A stretch of DNA of 64,000 nt, from NCBI GenBank assembly GCA_003508835.1, contig PUFA01000072.1, forward strand, positions 1,426,001 through 1,490,000, given 5' to 3'. This stretch comes from Eonycteris spelaea. Taxonomy: Eukaryota; Chordata; Mammalia; Chiroptera; Pteropodidae. Position numbers and translations under genes: made by a program. Below the pieces are notes generated by a model. That model was given only the letters and a program-made list of their open reading frames with translations. It searched no databases and was not told where the DNA came from. Positions 12,456 to 25,240 of the stretch are shown here, piece by piece (the first letter of the stretch is position 1; every line of letters begins with the position of its first letter).

Positions 12456-13489
12456 GAAAGTGATTGTTTAAATGAATGGATGTTGACCTCGGAGTCACCT
12501 CGCCCATCTCGAGTCTATGTCACGGAGGGGGAGTTCAGATTGCAGTTAATGCTGCTGGAGCGGTCAGTATGTGCTCAGGAAAGGGAGGGGTGACTCCTCG
12601 CAGCTCCGCAGGAGAACATTCCCCCACGCCTTCGCTGTGGAGTGTTTTGTCCTGTGATGGCCTGTTACAATGTGAGGACACGAGAGGGAGCTCTAACGAA
12701 CGAGTTCCCCCGCCGAGAAAGACGGCCTCTCCGGATGTGACTGAGGGATGGCCTCCTGTTAAGGGATGAGCTCAGGTCTGTGCCTGGTTATGCTACCTGA
12801 ACCAGGTAAGGACACATGAACCAGGATCCTGGATTCAGAAAGATTTTCAGTCACTGATCTGCTATGAAAGATCCCTGAATATGTGGCTTTCTCTTCAGAA
12901 ATAAAGACAGAGGGGATAAATAATTAAAAACCCATTTATGCTCCATAAATAAGTGATGAGCAGTAAGAACAGGGTCTCCCCAGCTTCCACAGCAATGGCC
13001 CGGCTCTGGGGACAGCAGTGGGGACTGAGGAGTTGACCAGCGGAATCTGGCCTCTCCCCAAATCTTCAACACATTGACCGTCAGACTTCAAGCTCTTTAG
13101 GGATCATCTAATCCTTTGCCTTCAGCCTGAGTCCATGGCCCTGAAAACTGGGAAATTGTGTGACATTTTTGTGTTGCACCTTTATGTGTGTGTGCGAGTC
13201 CATAGCTTTCATCATATTTTCAAAGGAGTCTAAACTCTTCCAGTATTAAGAACCGAAGGTCTATAGCTCATTTTAAAGACGAAGAATGTGAAGCTCAGAA
13301 GTTAAGAGGTTCCTTCAAAGTTCTGCAGCCGGAGACTGGCAGAGGCAGCACACACCCAGGTCTCCCTCTGCTTCTGGCCCTGGGGGGTGGGGCTCTGATG
13401 GGGTGGTGCCCTGTGGGCGGTGAGGTCTGGTCTGAGGCCACTGAGCTCATGGGTCCCAAGGCTTAGAGGGGCAGGAGGGAGTTTTATCA

Positions 13490-13690
13490 GTAGAGTTGCC
13501 AGATAAAATACAGAATCCTCGTTGAATGTGAATTTCAGATAATTTTTATAGTATAAGCATGTATGAAATATTACATGGGACATACTTATACTCAATTATT
13601 CATTTATCTGAAATTCAAATGATCTGGGCATCCTGGGTTTGGTTGGGGGAGGGGGTAGGTGTTCTTTTCTATTCAAACTGGCAACCCTAT
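13490..13690. mobile_element. Palindromic DNA-transposon MITE
   Basis: Left arm 'gttgccagataaaatacaga ... gaatttcagataa' is the inverted match of right arm 'ttatctgaaattcaaat ... aactggcaaccc'. 'gacatacttata' lies near the centre. This is the arrangement of a known old mammalian fold-back MITE. The right arm is interrupted by a G/T-rich stretch at about 13636-13660. Confidence 0.7.
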
Positions 13691-13949
13691 CTGCCGGGGA
13701 CAGCCTAGGAGTCTTCAGCTGGGAAGCAAACACCAGCCAATGGACATTAATGACTCAGTGTTTGAGACTCAGGCTACCTCTGGTCCTGACTTCGATGAAG
13801 GGCACAGAGGTCTTTGGCCTGTGTATGACTCAGCCTGCTGATGAGACCTGCCTGGTTCTGTGACTTCTGCAGGCCCGAGGAGTCCTCGAGCATGACAGAT
13901 AACCTATATGCATGTGGCCTCTCAGAAGATGACATTTTACAGGTCTGCG

Positions 13950-14986
13950 AAGAGTAAAGATCAAATTTATTCAATACAACACCCCTCAGGGTCCCTGCAG
14001 CTTTGTCATTGAGGTGGATGGAGGGAACGGTCTCGGTTAGGGGTGCCCATCAGTGAAATTGCATGGCAAAATGGCCAAAGCCCCTTGTCCACTCACTAAA
14101 GACACCATCGGAAACATCTTAAGACCTCAGGAGACTATTTCTTTAGCAAGGAATAAATAAAAAAAAATTAGTGAGAAAAATATGCATTCATTTTTCTATT
14201 GAAAATAATATTTGCTGGAGGCAACTATCTTCCTGTCTTTCAGCCTTCAGCATGGTAGAGGAAAAGAAAGATTATTTAAAAAAAAATAATAACAGCTCAA
14301 GAACATCTGTGCCTTGTTTCACTTCATTTTCTATTTTGTGCATTGCCCGGAATGAACCTTGTCTTCAAGTTGACATTTCAATAGGGTCGCTCCCAAGCAG
14401 CTTTGTTTTCCCATCTGTGGTGGGCAAGGTCATAGAGGGGACAGAGTGCAGCTGTCTGGTCAGTGCTAAGCACTTCCAAGGAACAAGGAACATGCAGAAC
14501 CACGGGCCTTTGAAGGACCAGAGACAAAGAGAAAAACTCACCCCTAAGCCAGGCCATTTGCTAAGTGGTTGACTGCAAAACAAAAACAAAAAAAAAAAAA
14601 AAAACAGGCTTCTGTGTATAAGGGTACTTGGAAAAGTTCTTGATCTCTTTACAAGACAAAATATTCAAGTTTCAAAATATTCCTGTGGCCTGCTGACTCT
14701 GAACCTCCTTCTGCTGCTCTCCACTCACAAGGATGCTCCCACTCGGTGGGAGGTGGGCTGTGCAGGAGATCAGCCAGCCCCTCTGGATCTCTTTCCACCC
14801 AGCGTGAAGGTAGTGAGACGTCTTTAAGAACTGGCGACTTGGCCTGAGGAACTGCTACGTTCAGTGGGAGCAAGGCAGGTTCAGAAATAAGTGCACAGAG
14901 CTCTGGGCATCGAGAATCCTCTGCTCTTCTTGGAACGCTGATGTCCCTCCTTGGAGCAGGGTCTGTTCTCGCGGTTCTAAGTTCCA
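13950..14986 (-). other. PECAM1: PECAM1 3' UTR
   Basis: About 1 kb of 3' UTR follows the stop. Several blocks agree with the human PECAM1 UTR as I recall it: the block with CTGTGCACTTATTT (near 14890), the block with GAAACTTGAATATTTTG (near 14665), the ACAGTGCTGACCAGAC-like block (near 14455), and the block with CATGCTGAAGGCTGAAAGACAGG (near 14250). Conservation continues to about 14145. A minus-strand AATAAA lies at 13966-13971 and is the best visible poly(A) signal; the exact end is inferred. A poly(A) run is present at 14587-14604 on the plus strand. Confidence 0.8.
13966..13971 (-). promoter_or_regulatory. Candidate poly(A) signal AATAAA for PECAM1
   Basis: TTTATT on the plus strand gives AATAAA on the minus strand, about 1.0 kb after the stop codon and just past the conserved part of the 3' UTR. 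Human transcripts may use other sites further on, so this is a candidate only. Confidence 0.45.
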
Positions 14987-15004
14987 TCAAGAGCCTTCCG
15001 TTCT
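14987..15004 (-). CDS. PECAM1: PECAM1 last coding exon, C terminus (early stop)
   Basis: Coding part of the last exon. The acceptor is TTCCAG with AG at 15005-15006, and the exon starts AGAACGGAAGGC (RTEG). Human PECAM1 ends RTEGSLDGT; here the frame reads RTEGS then TGA at 14987-14989. The ancestral stop TAG sits 12 bp further down but in another frame, because two bases of a CCC run are missing (TCTTG instead of TCCCTTG). The protein would lose the last four residues. The 3' UTR that follows matches human PECAM1. The start frame assumes the unlocated preceding exon ends in phase 0, as in human. Confidence 0.85.
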   Translation of the reverse strand, partial: RTEGS

Positions 15005-15479
15005 CTGGAATGACAAGAGATGAGACGGGGCATGGTATGGTCACGCCGTTCAGGACTGACGACTAGCCGGTGGGAGGACGCGCAGAACTGCAGACAGCGC
15101 TTCTCAAACCAACTCCACAGCGGTGCGGTCACCCGCCGGCACCCTGTGGGGGCAACTCCTGCCCACACTCATCGCTCCCTCGCTCCGGGCCCGCTCTGCA
15201 GGGCCCGCAGCATCTCCTTTCCACATACGTGTTGCACGGCAACTATCTATCAACCAGCGTCCTCAAGCACCCACTGTGTGCCCAGCACTACGTCCCATGG
15301 GCGTGACACTTACCGGCAGAGGAAGATAAGTGAAGTTAGGAGAGACCTAGCTTCCTGCTCCCGCTCTGCCTCTAATATGAAATGGACTTTCTCTAGATGT
15401 GCTTTTATTTCACAAATGAAGGACTGAACTCAAATGACCAAACTTAAATGTTTTAAAATGATATGATTCTGCCTTTAAA

Positions 15480-15760
15480 AGAAATGAACTGCTGATAGGA
15501 ACAGACATTGTATGATTGATTCTACCTATGTGAGGTTCCCAGAATATCCAAATTTATAGAGACAGAAAGTAGAACAGTGGTTGCCAGGGGTGGGGTCAGG
15601 GGAAAGGAGGAGTTCGTGTTAAACAGAATTTGGTTTGAAATGATGAAAAAGTTCGGAGGCTGGGCTGCGACTGTACTGAATGCCACTGAACTGTATACTT
15701 AAAAATGATTAAAATGGTAAATTTCGTGACAATAAAAAAAGTAAAACAAAAAAGTTTCCA
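15480..15760 (+). mobile_element. Old L1 3'-end fragment
   Basis: 'gaacagtggttgccaggggt', 'ttcggaggctgggctgcgac', 'gaactgtatacttaaaaatg' and 'aaaatggtaaatttc' match the 3' ends of old L1 elements on the plus strand, ending in an A-rich stretch. Confidence 0.75.
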
Positions 15761-16734
15761 CAAGTCATCTTGTAGTGTTCTCTAACTGCTTCATATAGTA
15801 TTTACGTTACCTGCCCACCTGTCAGTGACAGAGCCCACCTCTGACCCAGGCACTGTTCTCTGTGCTGAGGATGCAAAGCTGTTGCCCCTGTTTATATCCT
15901 GGCAATATGGGCAAATGATGCTACCATGAAGTAGAAGGTGAAAGAGGTCCTAACAAACCACAGAGGACATTCAGAGGCAGTGCGAGGACCCTAGCTGGGC
16001 AGCCTCCAAGGTGGAAAGGATCTTGACAAATAGATGGAGCAAGGGGGCAGGAGTGGAGCATGCTGGGAAATGCAGGCGTAGAGGGGCCCTGGGCGCTGGT
16101 GAGCCCTGAAGAGCAAGCAGCTTCTGTCCACGACCCTGGACTCTCATGAACACAGGTAGAACTCAAGCAGGCGGGAGACGAGAAGCTGTGGGGATTAGCC
16201 AGTGTCTTAGGAACCCCATGGCCGCGCTGGTCAGCTCCCCGACGGTGAGGCTGAGATAGAGTCTGTGCTTTGTTCTGACCCTGTTAGGTCTGAGGAGACT
16301 CTGGGAACAGGGTGCGGGTCTGAGGGGCTCCAGCCGGAAGCCCAAGGCTCTGCCTCCTCCTTGGTGAGCAGGCCAAGGGAGCCGTGCTGGCCCCAGGGGG
16401 CTGGGGCCCGCCGGCCTGGCAGCTGCCCTCGCCCCATTTGCTCTGCTCTGCCAGCGGGGTCCCCTTGGTGTGCAGCCTTTCTGTGGGCCTCAGACCAAGT
16501 CCCTCCCCAGACACCGTTGCTCTCCTCTGAGGGAAGCAAGCGCTTGGGGAGCTGCTACAGGACCCGCCCCACAGACAGGAAGGGCCGGGCCACAGTCAAC
16601 TGTGCCTTGGAAATTTTAAAGTGTGGACTGAAAAGAGGCCACAGACGAAACCTGACAAGCCCAGGGGAGGCCAGCATGGTGGGCCTTATGAACTCAGAGA
16701 CCGAAAATAAACACACAGGATGATCGGAACATAA

Positions 16735-17325
16735 AAACTCCTAGCTAAAAGCGGGGCATGGCGGGCAGTCACGTCCGGGGCCTGTAGCTTCCTTGACAAA
16801 GGTCAATCTTGACCGTAAGTGAGCCTGTCGATTGTCTTTGTGCATCTAAGATAACAAACCCTGAGAATGTCAGAGGCATCTCTTTTTCTGGACCCCTCAG
16901 GGTACAACCCAAGCACCAGAGCACAAGACCACAGAACTCATTGTTATCTTGTTCCTCCCCCATGCCATTTCTGTGTATAATAGATGTTAATTATTAACCA
17001 TCCTGTACCCGCCAATGTAAATGAAGTATGTGTCCCTCCATTTGACTTTTATCCCATCCCAGAGATTTCCCTGCTTTGCTTTCTCCCACCTCCTTCCTCT
17101 ACTACCAAAGATTCCAAGGAACCCTCCTACGTCTCCTCCTTTGATTCTAATGTATAAAGTTAACCACAAAACCGCCATTCCTCAAAGCATTTTCACAATC
17201 CATTGAGATTTTGCTTCCTGGCAATTGTCGTCAGTTTGGCTCAAAATAAAAAACAAACAAACAAAACTCATTAAAATTCCCTACAGGTTTGGATGTTTCT
17301 TACGTCAACAAAAGTAAAGGTTAAC
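16735..17325 (+). mobile_element. LTR-like dispersed repeat, copy B
   Basis: Second and longer member of the family at 10855-11255, with 'attgtctttgtgcatctaag', 'aaccatcctgtacc', 'tgctttctcccacctcc', 'accgccattcctcaaagcat', 'gtcgtcagtttggctcaaa', an AATAAA-like A-rich stretch and 'tacaggtttggatgtttctt'. Same orientation as copy A. About 190 bp more internal sequence is kept. The two LTR-like copies are 5.5 kb apart, but no retroviral genes were seen between them. Confidence 0.55.
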
Positions 17326-17535
17326 ACGCTCACATCCAAGGCCCGTGCTGGCCTGTGCTTAAATCAGAGGCCAGCAGTCAGCCACCCAAGTACAGATGAG
17401 AAATCACCCCACTTTCTGTCCAGGGCACGGTGTGGATGCTCTCAAAGGTCATTTTTGCCTCTAATGCCCTGGGATCTCCACTTCCAGCCTAGAATGTGCC
17501 CCTCAGGAGCTTTTCCAATAAACCAGGTCTGTGCT

Positions 17536-17690
17536 AGGTGCTCATTTAATTCTTGAAACAACCAGCTGGAGGTGTTTTTAAACCTTTAATTTACATACGA
17601 GGAAACTGAGGCCCTGAGAGCTTACAAAATCCTCCCAAAGCGACATGGCTAATAAATGGCTAATCGGGGAAAATCAAGTCTTAATGTGGG
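17536..17690 (+). mobile_element. MIR-type SINE fragment
   Basis: 'ctcatttaattcttgaaaca ... acgaggaaactgaggccctg ... gagagcttac' is the conserved MIR core-downstream order. Confidence 0.6.
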
Positions 17691-18679
17691 TTTCTGATTC
17701 CTAGTCAAAGCTTGGCAACTGCTGCATTCCCCTCATGTGGCCCAAGAGATGGCTGGCGAACTGGGACTCACACTTTTGCCTCTCCAGCCCGACGCCTGGG
17801 CAGCTCCCACTGCGGCCTGGCTGCCTGCTGGCTCCCGGGGGAAGGAGGAGAGCTGTAAATAGGAGTTGCCTTTTTTTTTTTTTTTTCAATAAGAAGGCAA
17901 AGTTCTCTCCAAGAGAATTGCGCAGGTCCAGATTCACCCCTTTCATTTAAGTACGGGGTGTTCTCGTTCACGTTATCTGTCTGCCTCAGCCACAAACACA
18001 ATTTATAAACAAGGCAAAATGGCAGAGGAAAATGAAGTCAGAATGTGCCATTGAAGCAAGTCAAACAATACTAAATTAGTATTTGGCTAAGTGGCTATCT
18101 CATTGTTAAGATATTTCCTCCAATATGTTTTCAGAAGCAACAGCCATTAAACAACTGGAAACGATCGCCAGGTTTGATTCCAGGAAGGAAATCCCCTCCC
18201 ATTTCCCTGCGGTGGGCAATTCAATTAATTTTCTCCTGACCCTCACCAGCTGATTATTAGGGAAACCATACCTGTTTCTTTCATAAACAAAACGTATTTG
18301 CTTCAAGATTCAAAATTCCTTCCCAACGGCTGGGAACCGCTACGCTCCCGCCAAAAGTCTTTAGCATTTTGGAGAGGGGGCCAGCATGGGTGGCTCTCAG
18401 GAGCATCCTGGGAGTAGACTTCTGGGTGCACGGGCCAGCGTCGGAGGAAAGGGAAAGTTCTGTCTGTCTGGGAGCTCAGAGCCTTTGTCCAGGGAGACCA
18501 TTTGGACTGAAGACAAAGTAAATAAGTTGGTCCTGCAAGGGCGGCAGACCTGCCTGGGGTGGACGCAGCCATGTTTACCGAGTCAGAGAACATCTCTTTA
18601 TCTGGGTCCCACGCTGCTCGTGGAACAACGGTCTCACTTTCCACTCTCTTGAGGACATGACAGCCGGGGCAATGACATC

Positions 18680-18800
18680 ACTTTTTGGAGGGAGTCTGGA
18701 GACCTAGATTCTAGTCCCAGACCTGCTGTTAACTAGCTGCGTGACCCTGGGCAGGCTGTTCTGTCGGTTGAAGCCACAGTTTTCTCCTATGAATTGGGCT
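18680..18800 (+). mobile_element. MIR SINE fragment
   Basis: 'tagattctagtcccagacct', 'taactagctgcgtgaccctg', 'gggcaggctgttctgt' follow the MIR core. Confidence 0.75.
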
Positions 18801-20299
18801 CCTTACCCTTCCAAGGCAAACAGTCTCTGATTTCAGAAGTCTGGGTGGGTTTAAGATAGATGAAGACATGCACTTCATTCCTCTTTTCCTTAAATTGATT
18901 TTCTCCACAAAAAGAATGTCAACGGCTTCCTGTCCGTCAAAGGCATAATGAGTTCTCTGTCTTATAAGAATTGAGACTCAAGCAAAACAAAGGAAGCCGG
19001 AGGCCCCACTGGAAGGGCTACCAGCGATCTTGCTGGAGGTTCTTCCCAGACCCCAAGAGATGAGGAACTCGTGAGGCAAATTCCTCATCTCTGAAGATGC
19101 CAGCTGCCCAGTTAGTTAACTCCTGCTCTGCTGGGTGGCTCATAAAAAAGTTGGGAGCAGGAAGACTGGGGGCGAGAGGCGGGAATGGGTCTTTGCAAAA
19201 TTTGAACTTGGACTTCGACGTTTCTTTTAAATACTGCCACACGCCTAGTAGAAGCTTCCTAAATCCTGTTTCCTACGGAATGAAGCCTCCTGATGAGGTG
19301 TTCAGTCCTTTACAATGCAAACCCTCATTTACCTTCCTCCCATTCGGAGCTGCTTGAGATGGCTTCATCCCTCATGCTTTTGCTCCTGCTGCTCTTTCTA
19401 CCTGGACCTAGCTGTAATCTGACTCATGCTTTATGGCCCAACGAAACGATCCCGCCCTTCGGTGATGCGACTGTTAATCATGCGGAACAAAGCACCCCCT
19501 CTGTTTCCATAGTCCTTGGTGTAGCCGTTACCACCTTACTTTCTCATCAGTGATAGTGCATCTGAGCTCCTCACTGGGTCAAGGACCTGCAGTGTCTCCT
19601 GCGGCAGAGGGCCTGGTGTGTAGGGGTGACTGACATAAGCTCTAAGAGCTGAAATGAGCTGTCAGATGCCCGACTCCTCCTGAGTGTACTCCCGTGGGCC
19701 TCCCCCCCCCCCCCCCATTCTGCTTTACTTCTCAAGCCTGAAACCTGGACTAGGAGCAAATGTGTATGTTGCTTGTTTGGAGCCACAGGCCCTAGATTCC
19801 CAGTTCTCTGGGGGGACTTCCAGGGTCTCCCTTCATATGTGGACTGAGATATAATCACGGAAACAACTGGAGAGACTATCTGAAGTCACAACTGGCCCCC
19901 AAAACCTGCCTAGCCTGATGATTAAACCTTACCAGCCCAGGCTAGTCCGAGGGGTCCAGTGCTCCTGGCCTAAAACACAAGGCCGGTACAGGAGTGTAAT
20001 TAGCAGGAATGCAGAATCTGGGTGAGTCTGGAATTATTTCACTGTTCAATGGACTTTTAAAAATAACGTGTACAAAATGTGTACTTACAGAATATCTGTT
20101 TCCCATGAAATCTGTAAAACAAAGGATAACAGGGAGGTGAGCCGTGCAAAGACAGCGTGTTAGGCCGCCCCACTCCACATCTCCGAGGCTGAGCCCACAA
20201 TGGGAAAGAGGAGGGGATGCAGGAGGAGACCCCAGGCCCTCAAGCTCACTGGGTGTCCAGGTTTACGGCTCCTTTGCCCAGACAGCTCCCTTTTGACAC

Positions 20300-20790
20300 T
20301 CATTTAATGTCTCTGGCAGCTCATTTGACATTTTAAACAGTTTTTAAAAATACGTATCACCTGTTATTTTATGGGAAAAAACCTGAAAAGTATAGAAAAG
20401 TAGAAAGTAGAAGATGAAAAGCATCTCTGTTCCATTCTCCAAACTCTGTTGAGACTTCTGTCTTCCTGTCATTTTCTGCTATAAGCAGGCTTTCTCTTGG
20501 AGTTATAATTATACAGTATATGCCATTTTACAGCTTATCTTCTGTGATTTTATAAACATTGTCTGGTGCCTTCTTAAACATCATTGTTAGCAGCTGCATA
20601 ATCACCGAATAAACGTGCAATTGTTTACTTAACCAGTTTCTTGCTTTTAAAAATTAAGGTTCTTTCCAAGTTTTTGCTATTTTAAATAACGCTGCCAGTA
20701 TCTTCTCTTGGGATAAGGTTATTTCCATATTTCATATTGGTTTGTCTATTCCCAGGAGTGTGACCAATGGAGCAGAGGTATAAACACTGC
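20300..20790 (-). mobile_element. Probable old L1 fragment
   Basis: AT-rich sequence with words such as 'gtttacttaaccagtttctt', 'ttctttccaagtttttgcta' and 'ttgtctattcccaggagtgt', typical of old L1 in inverse orientation. Confidence 0.55.
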
Positions 20791-22375
20791 TGACATGCAT
20801 GGCACGCATGACCTAAGTGCTGATCGAAGGGCAGGGCCACCATGTCCCCTCCCCTGGAGAACCTCATCTTGATGGTCCGGAGACCACGCTGCCTTCTTGA
20901 CGGAGTGCGTGCCAGGCCTGGCTCACTCCTCCAGGTGGCGAGGGGGTAAGTGGCCCTGGCCACGTGTCAGGAAGATGAGGGTGAGGGTGAGAAAGGCCAA
21001 CGAGGACAGGAGGCGTCGTGTTAGAGATGCTGGGCCCTGCCTACGTGAGTTAGAGATGCTTTTCACTCTCGGAGGCGAGGGCAGGGTACGGTTTGCCCCA
21101 CTGGACAGGACCAGGCCCCAGCTAATAGCGGAGCTTCCAGATGGGCAGTGGCCCACACGTTGGAGCTGATTCCTATGGACTATGGCTATAGACACGAAGA
21201 TAGAGAAGCCACAGGGATCTCTTGCTACCTGAGGAAGGCCCCGAGAGAAGATGCGGGTGTTGGGGGTGGTTGCCATTCTTGGAGGTGATGGAGTAATGGC
21301 AGGAGAGCCATCAATAACCCTCCCCGAGTCCCTAGTCTTACTGGACAGAAGCTCTCCAACGAGCCCTGGTTTCTGTCCAGCCTCCCAACCTCAAACCTAG
21401 TCCCTTTCGAGCCTTGGGCAGTCTTGGGGTCCATCTGTTACGCTCCTTCTGTTTCTCTCTCTAATTTAAAAATATCCTGTTTCCACGAGTCCACTTCCCC
21501 CTCAAACCCTCTCTTATCACAGCTCCATTGTGCGGCCTCTCTGGAGGGAACAGGGCCAGAAGTCCCTAAGGGCCCCCTTCTGTCCTTGGCTGGGCCAGAG
21601 GCAGGCGTCAACAGCCAAATGGATGAATCAGCCCGACCATGAAGTCTGAGCCATTGTGTAAACTTCCCCACACCGAGCGAGACCGGGGCAGCACCTGCCC
21701 CCTCACCACATCTGAACCGGGAAGACCCGAAGGACCCCATGCTTCCGGCTCCCCCAAAGCCCCAATGGCTCTGGGATGAGACACAAGAGAGAAAGAGCCC
21801 CAGGCTGTGTTTCCTAAAGCAATCTGAACACAACATACTAAAACCTGAGTATGCAGGTAACAACTGATGGAACACAAAGCTTATGCTCACTTGCAGTTTT
21901 CTCTTTGGTAAAGAAACCACCGCGAAAATAGAACCTGGAAGGTAGGGTTTGTGGGGTTTTTTCCACAGGGAACTTTTTTACCCTCTCAAATCCAAGCCTG
22001 GTGGGTTGCTCTGGGCCTGGCAGGATGGTAGGGACTGGCTCTCCTGGAGGAGACACAGCTCAGAGACCCTCTGTCCTTTTATTCTCGATGACCAGCTACT
22101 CTTTGTACACCGTATTTCTCCCCCTTAGGAAAGAGCAGGAAGTCTGAATTCTAGGCAAAGAGAAAGCAGAAGGTGAGCGAGCAGACACTCAGATGGGAAG
22201 GTGGGTCCTGTCTGACCCAAAAGTCGCAGGTGAGTGTCTGGAGGGACGTGGTGTCTGTTTTCAGAGCCTGAACGGTCAGGCGGGACATGCTAGGACACCT
22301 CCCAAAGTGGGCGCAGGGCATCTGAGGAGGAAAACCAGCCCCTCTTCTGGAAGACTCACAGTGGGTGAAACCCCT

Positions 22376-22596
22376 AAGGCTGGTTTCTTAATATTGGCAC
22401 TATCGACATTCTAGTTTGGATAATGCTTTGTTTGGGGGTGGGGGAGGGGTTGCCCTGTATATTGTAAGATGTTTAGCCACATCCCTGGCCTTCACCCATT
22501 AAATGCAGTAGCACCACCCCGCCCAAGTTATGACAACCAAAACTCTCTCCAGACATTGCCAAATGTCTGCTGCATTAAGAACCGCTGCTCTGAGCT
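22376..22596 (-). mobile_element. MER20-like hAT element
   Basis: 'ggtttcttaatattggcact ... ctgtatattgtaagatgttt ... catccctggccttcacccat ... tgacaaccaaaactctctcc ... attaagaaccgctgctctg' is a second nearly full-length MER20-type copy. A short similar piece ('gggatgtttagccacatccc') recurs at about 23890-23930. Confidence 0.8.
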
Positions 22597-23217
22597 GTGG
22601 AAATCTCATCCAGACCTGAGTTCCTTCACAGGGAAGAACGTGACTGTGCTGCTACTTATAATAAACCACTTTACCCTTCTGTTTTTAAAGTCCTGTGTAA
22701 ATATATGTGAACAGGTCTGCTTTGGAGGGCCTGCAAGCCATTTTATCAAGTACTTTCAGAATAAGCTGGAGCACGATAAAATGTCAAGTGCTGAATCAGA
22801 CTGACGATGTCAACTTTCCTGGCCAGAAAGAACAGTTCGCACGGGGCTCAGCCAGGCTGAGGGAGTTGCTGGGAAAGCCATGGGTAGCTATGTGATTACA
22901 GAGAGGCTTCCCCGCCAGCTATCATTTCTCTTTTGGTTCTTGTCACTAGGATAGCACTAGGAACAAGGGGGAGGAGAAGAAAGTGAAATCGCTCCTTGGA
23001 TTAGCCGGCACCTGTCTGCGAAGGAAGCAGTCGGTGCAGAGAGAAGAGAGGACTACTGGGGGGGGGAAGGGGAGCTGACTCCAGGTCACCCTGCAACTAC
23101 AGCACCAAAGGTGTGAACGAGGCCTGGGAGGACACCATTTAAATCAGGAGAACGCAGATGAGTAACAGATCATCCTGCATGAAGTCCAAGGCTACAGGGG
23201 ATGGGAATAAATTGGAT

Positions 23218-23800
23218 CTAGTTATGTGTTAAGAGAGAAAGGTACCACAATAGTCAAGATATGGAAGTAACCTAAGTGCCTATCAATAGATGACTGGATA
23301 AAGAAATCTGGCACAGATATACAATGGAATGTCACTCAGCCTCAAAAAATGAAAATTTACCATTCGTAATGACATGAATAGACCTAGAGGGTATTATGCA
23401 AAGTGATAAGTCAGACAGGAAAGACAAATACCATACAATTTCACTTATAAGTAGAATCTAAAGAACAAAACAAACAAACAAACAAAATGAAAACAGACTC
23501 GTAGATACAGAGGACAAACTGATGATTGCTGATGGGAGGGGGGTTGAAGGTCTAGGTGAAAAAGTGACAGGATTAAGAAGTACAGATTGGCAGTTACAAA
23601 ACAGTCACGGGGATGTGAAGTACGGTGGAGGGAATACGGTCGATGATATCGTAATAACCATGTATAGTGCCAGGTGAGTACCAGAGTCAAGCACGGAGCA
23701 CTTCGTAAACTACAGAAACATCTGACCATTATGCTGTACACATGAAACTAATATAAATAATACCGAATGTCAACTCTCATTGAAAAATAAAAATTAAAAA
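23218..23800 (+). mobile_element. L1 3'-end fragment
   Basis: Same L1 end type as at 1740-2292: 'acaatggaatgtcactcagc', 'aaagtgataagtcagacagg', 'atttcacttataagtagaat', 'acatgaaactaatataaata', ending 'attgaaaaataaaaattaaa'. It has more 5' sequence than the first copy. Confidence 0.9.
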
Positions 23801-25009
23801 GAAAAGAGAGCAAGAAAGTTACCAAACTATAACCTGGACCATTTTTTTAAACACTCACCTCTCAGGACCACCTATGTTATTGCTTAATAAGGGATGTTTA
23901 GCCACATCCCTGGCCTCCGCCCACACGTCTGTGCAGCCTAATTTTCCCACTCCTGGCAAGCCAAATCAGAAGCCATAACTAGCGCTGCTACTGCTGACTA
24001 GAACTCGCACATAATTGAAAAGAGAACAAGAACTTTAGAAAATCTCAACTTGTGGATCTAAATTATGAGGAAATTATTAGCATTTCCTCTGTTCCCTGAA
24101 GAAGCTGAAGGTGACAGAGAGGCATAACTCTCCATGTGGATTCTTTCTGATGTCATTTTTCTAGTTCTGAAAACCCCTCTCTGTCCTTCTCCAACATGTA
24201 GCAAGAATCATCTAATAGTTGGAAAGGGAAAAGCTCAAAGAACAAGAGGTCTCCTTGCCTCAGACTACGAGTTCACGGCTGGGACAAGAGGCTGTTAGCC
24301 TAGCCACATGTCCACGCAGTAGTAGCAGGCTGCGGGGGGAACAGTGGCCTTGCGTGACTGCGGCCAGGACCCAGCAGGGGTTACCCAGCAGGAAGAGACG
24401 TCCCTCTCCACCTCACTGTAAGGAACCCACCTGCCCACCATCACCCGTCCTTATCCACCCAAGGGACACACACCCTCCCGAGGAACACTGCGGTGTTCGC
24501 TCTGCAGCTATTCCACACAGGTCGGGGCATTGTGCTGAGAATTACTGAGAAAACTAATGACTGAGGGAGAAGTGGAGGGTGCGGGCCAAGTCACATAAGC
24601 TGATAAGGGCCGAGCTGAGACCAAAGCCCAGGTCGCCATCTCCCACCGAGGATGTGTGCCATCAGGTCTGCAGCACACAGACCCGGCCAGGCTGGATTCC
24701 CGCCAAGATGAATGCAGCAGAAACAGTTAGTTGGCTCCTGAGAATCACGACTTGATTTAGATTCGAAGGGAAAACTCAGGCTTCGAAGCAGATACCTAAG
24801 GGGGCTCGGAGTCAAGCGTGGGTAAAGGATGAGGATTGGCTCCAAGGGACCCAGGGAACAACTTGTGGAAGTGACTGACTCTCCTCTCCCCACTAACATG
24901 CTCAAGACATAAATGGTGGTCACTTCCAAATGCCAGGACACTGAGACTCTCTGAATGTTAATATTGGAAGGCAACTTAAGATCATTCTTTCAACCGCCTC
25001 TTAAAAAAG

Positions 25010-25240
25010 CTGAGCTTAGTCAAATTCACAGAGACACAAAGTAGCATGATTGTTGCCAGGGGCTGGGGCAAGTGGGAAGTTACTGCTTAATGGGTACACC
25101 GTTTCAGTTTGGGAAGATGGAAGAGAGATGGATGGTGGTGATGGCTGCATGATGTTGTGAATGTATTTAATGCCCCTCAGAAGTGGTTAAAATGGCAAGT
25201 GTTAGGTGTATTTTAGCACAGTTGGGAAAAAAAGAAGCTG
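25010..25240 (+). mobile_element. Old L1 3'-end fragment
   Basis: 'gattgttgccaggggctggg', 'ggtggtgatggctgcatgat', 'gtgaatgtatttaatgcccc' and a terminal A-rich stretch match old L1 3' ends on the plus strand. Confidence 0.75.

Noticed and set aside
14649..15044. 131-codon open frame on the minus strand over the last PECAM1 exon
   Set aside because: It runs from intron into 3' UTR in a frame different from both the PECAM1 frame and the ancestral stop frame. It matches the human UTR only at nucleotide level.
15040..15215. CpG-island promoter
   Set aside because: Only a short GC-rich patch within the PECAM1 intron, with no exon, conserved transcript or promoter motif.
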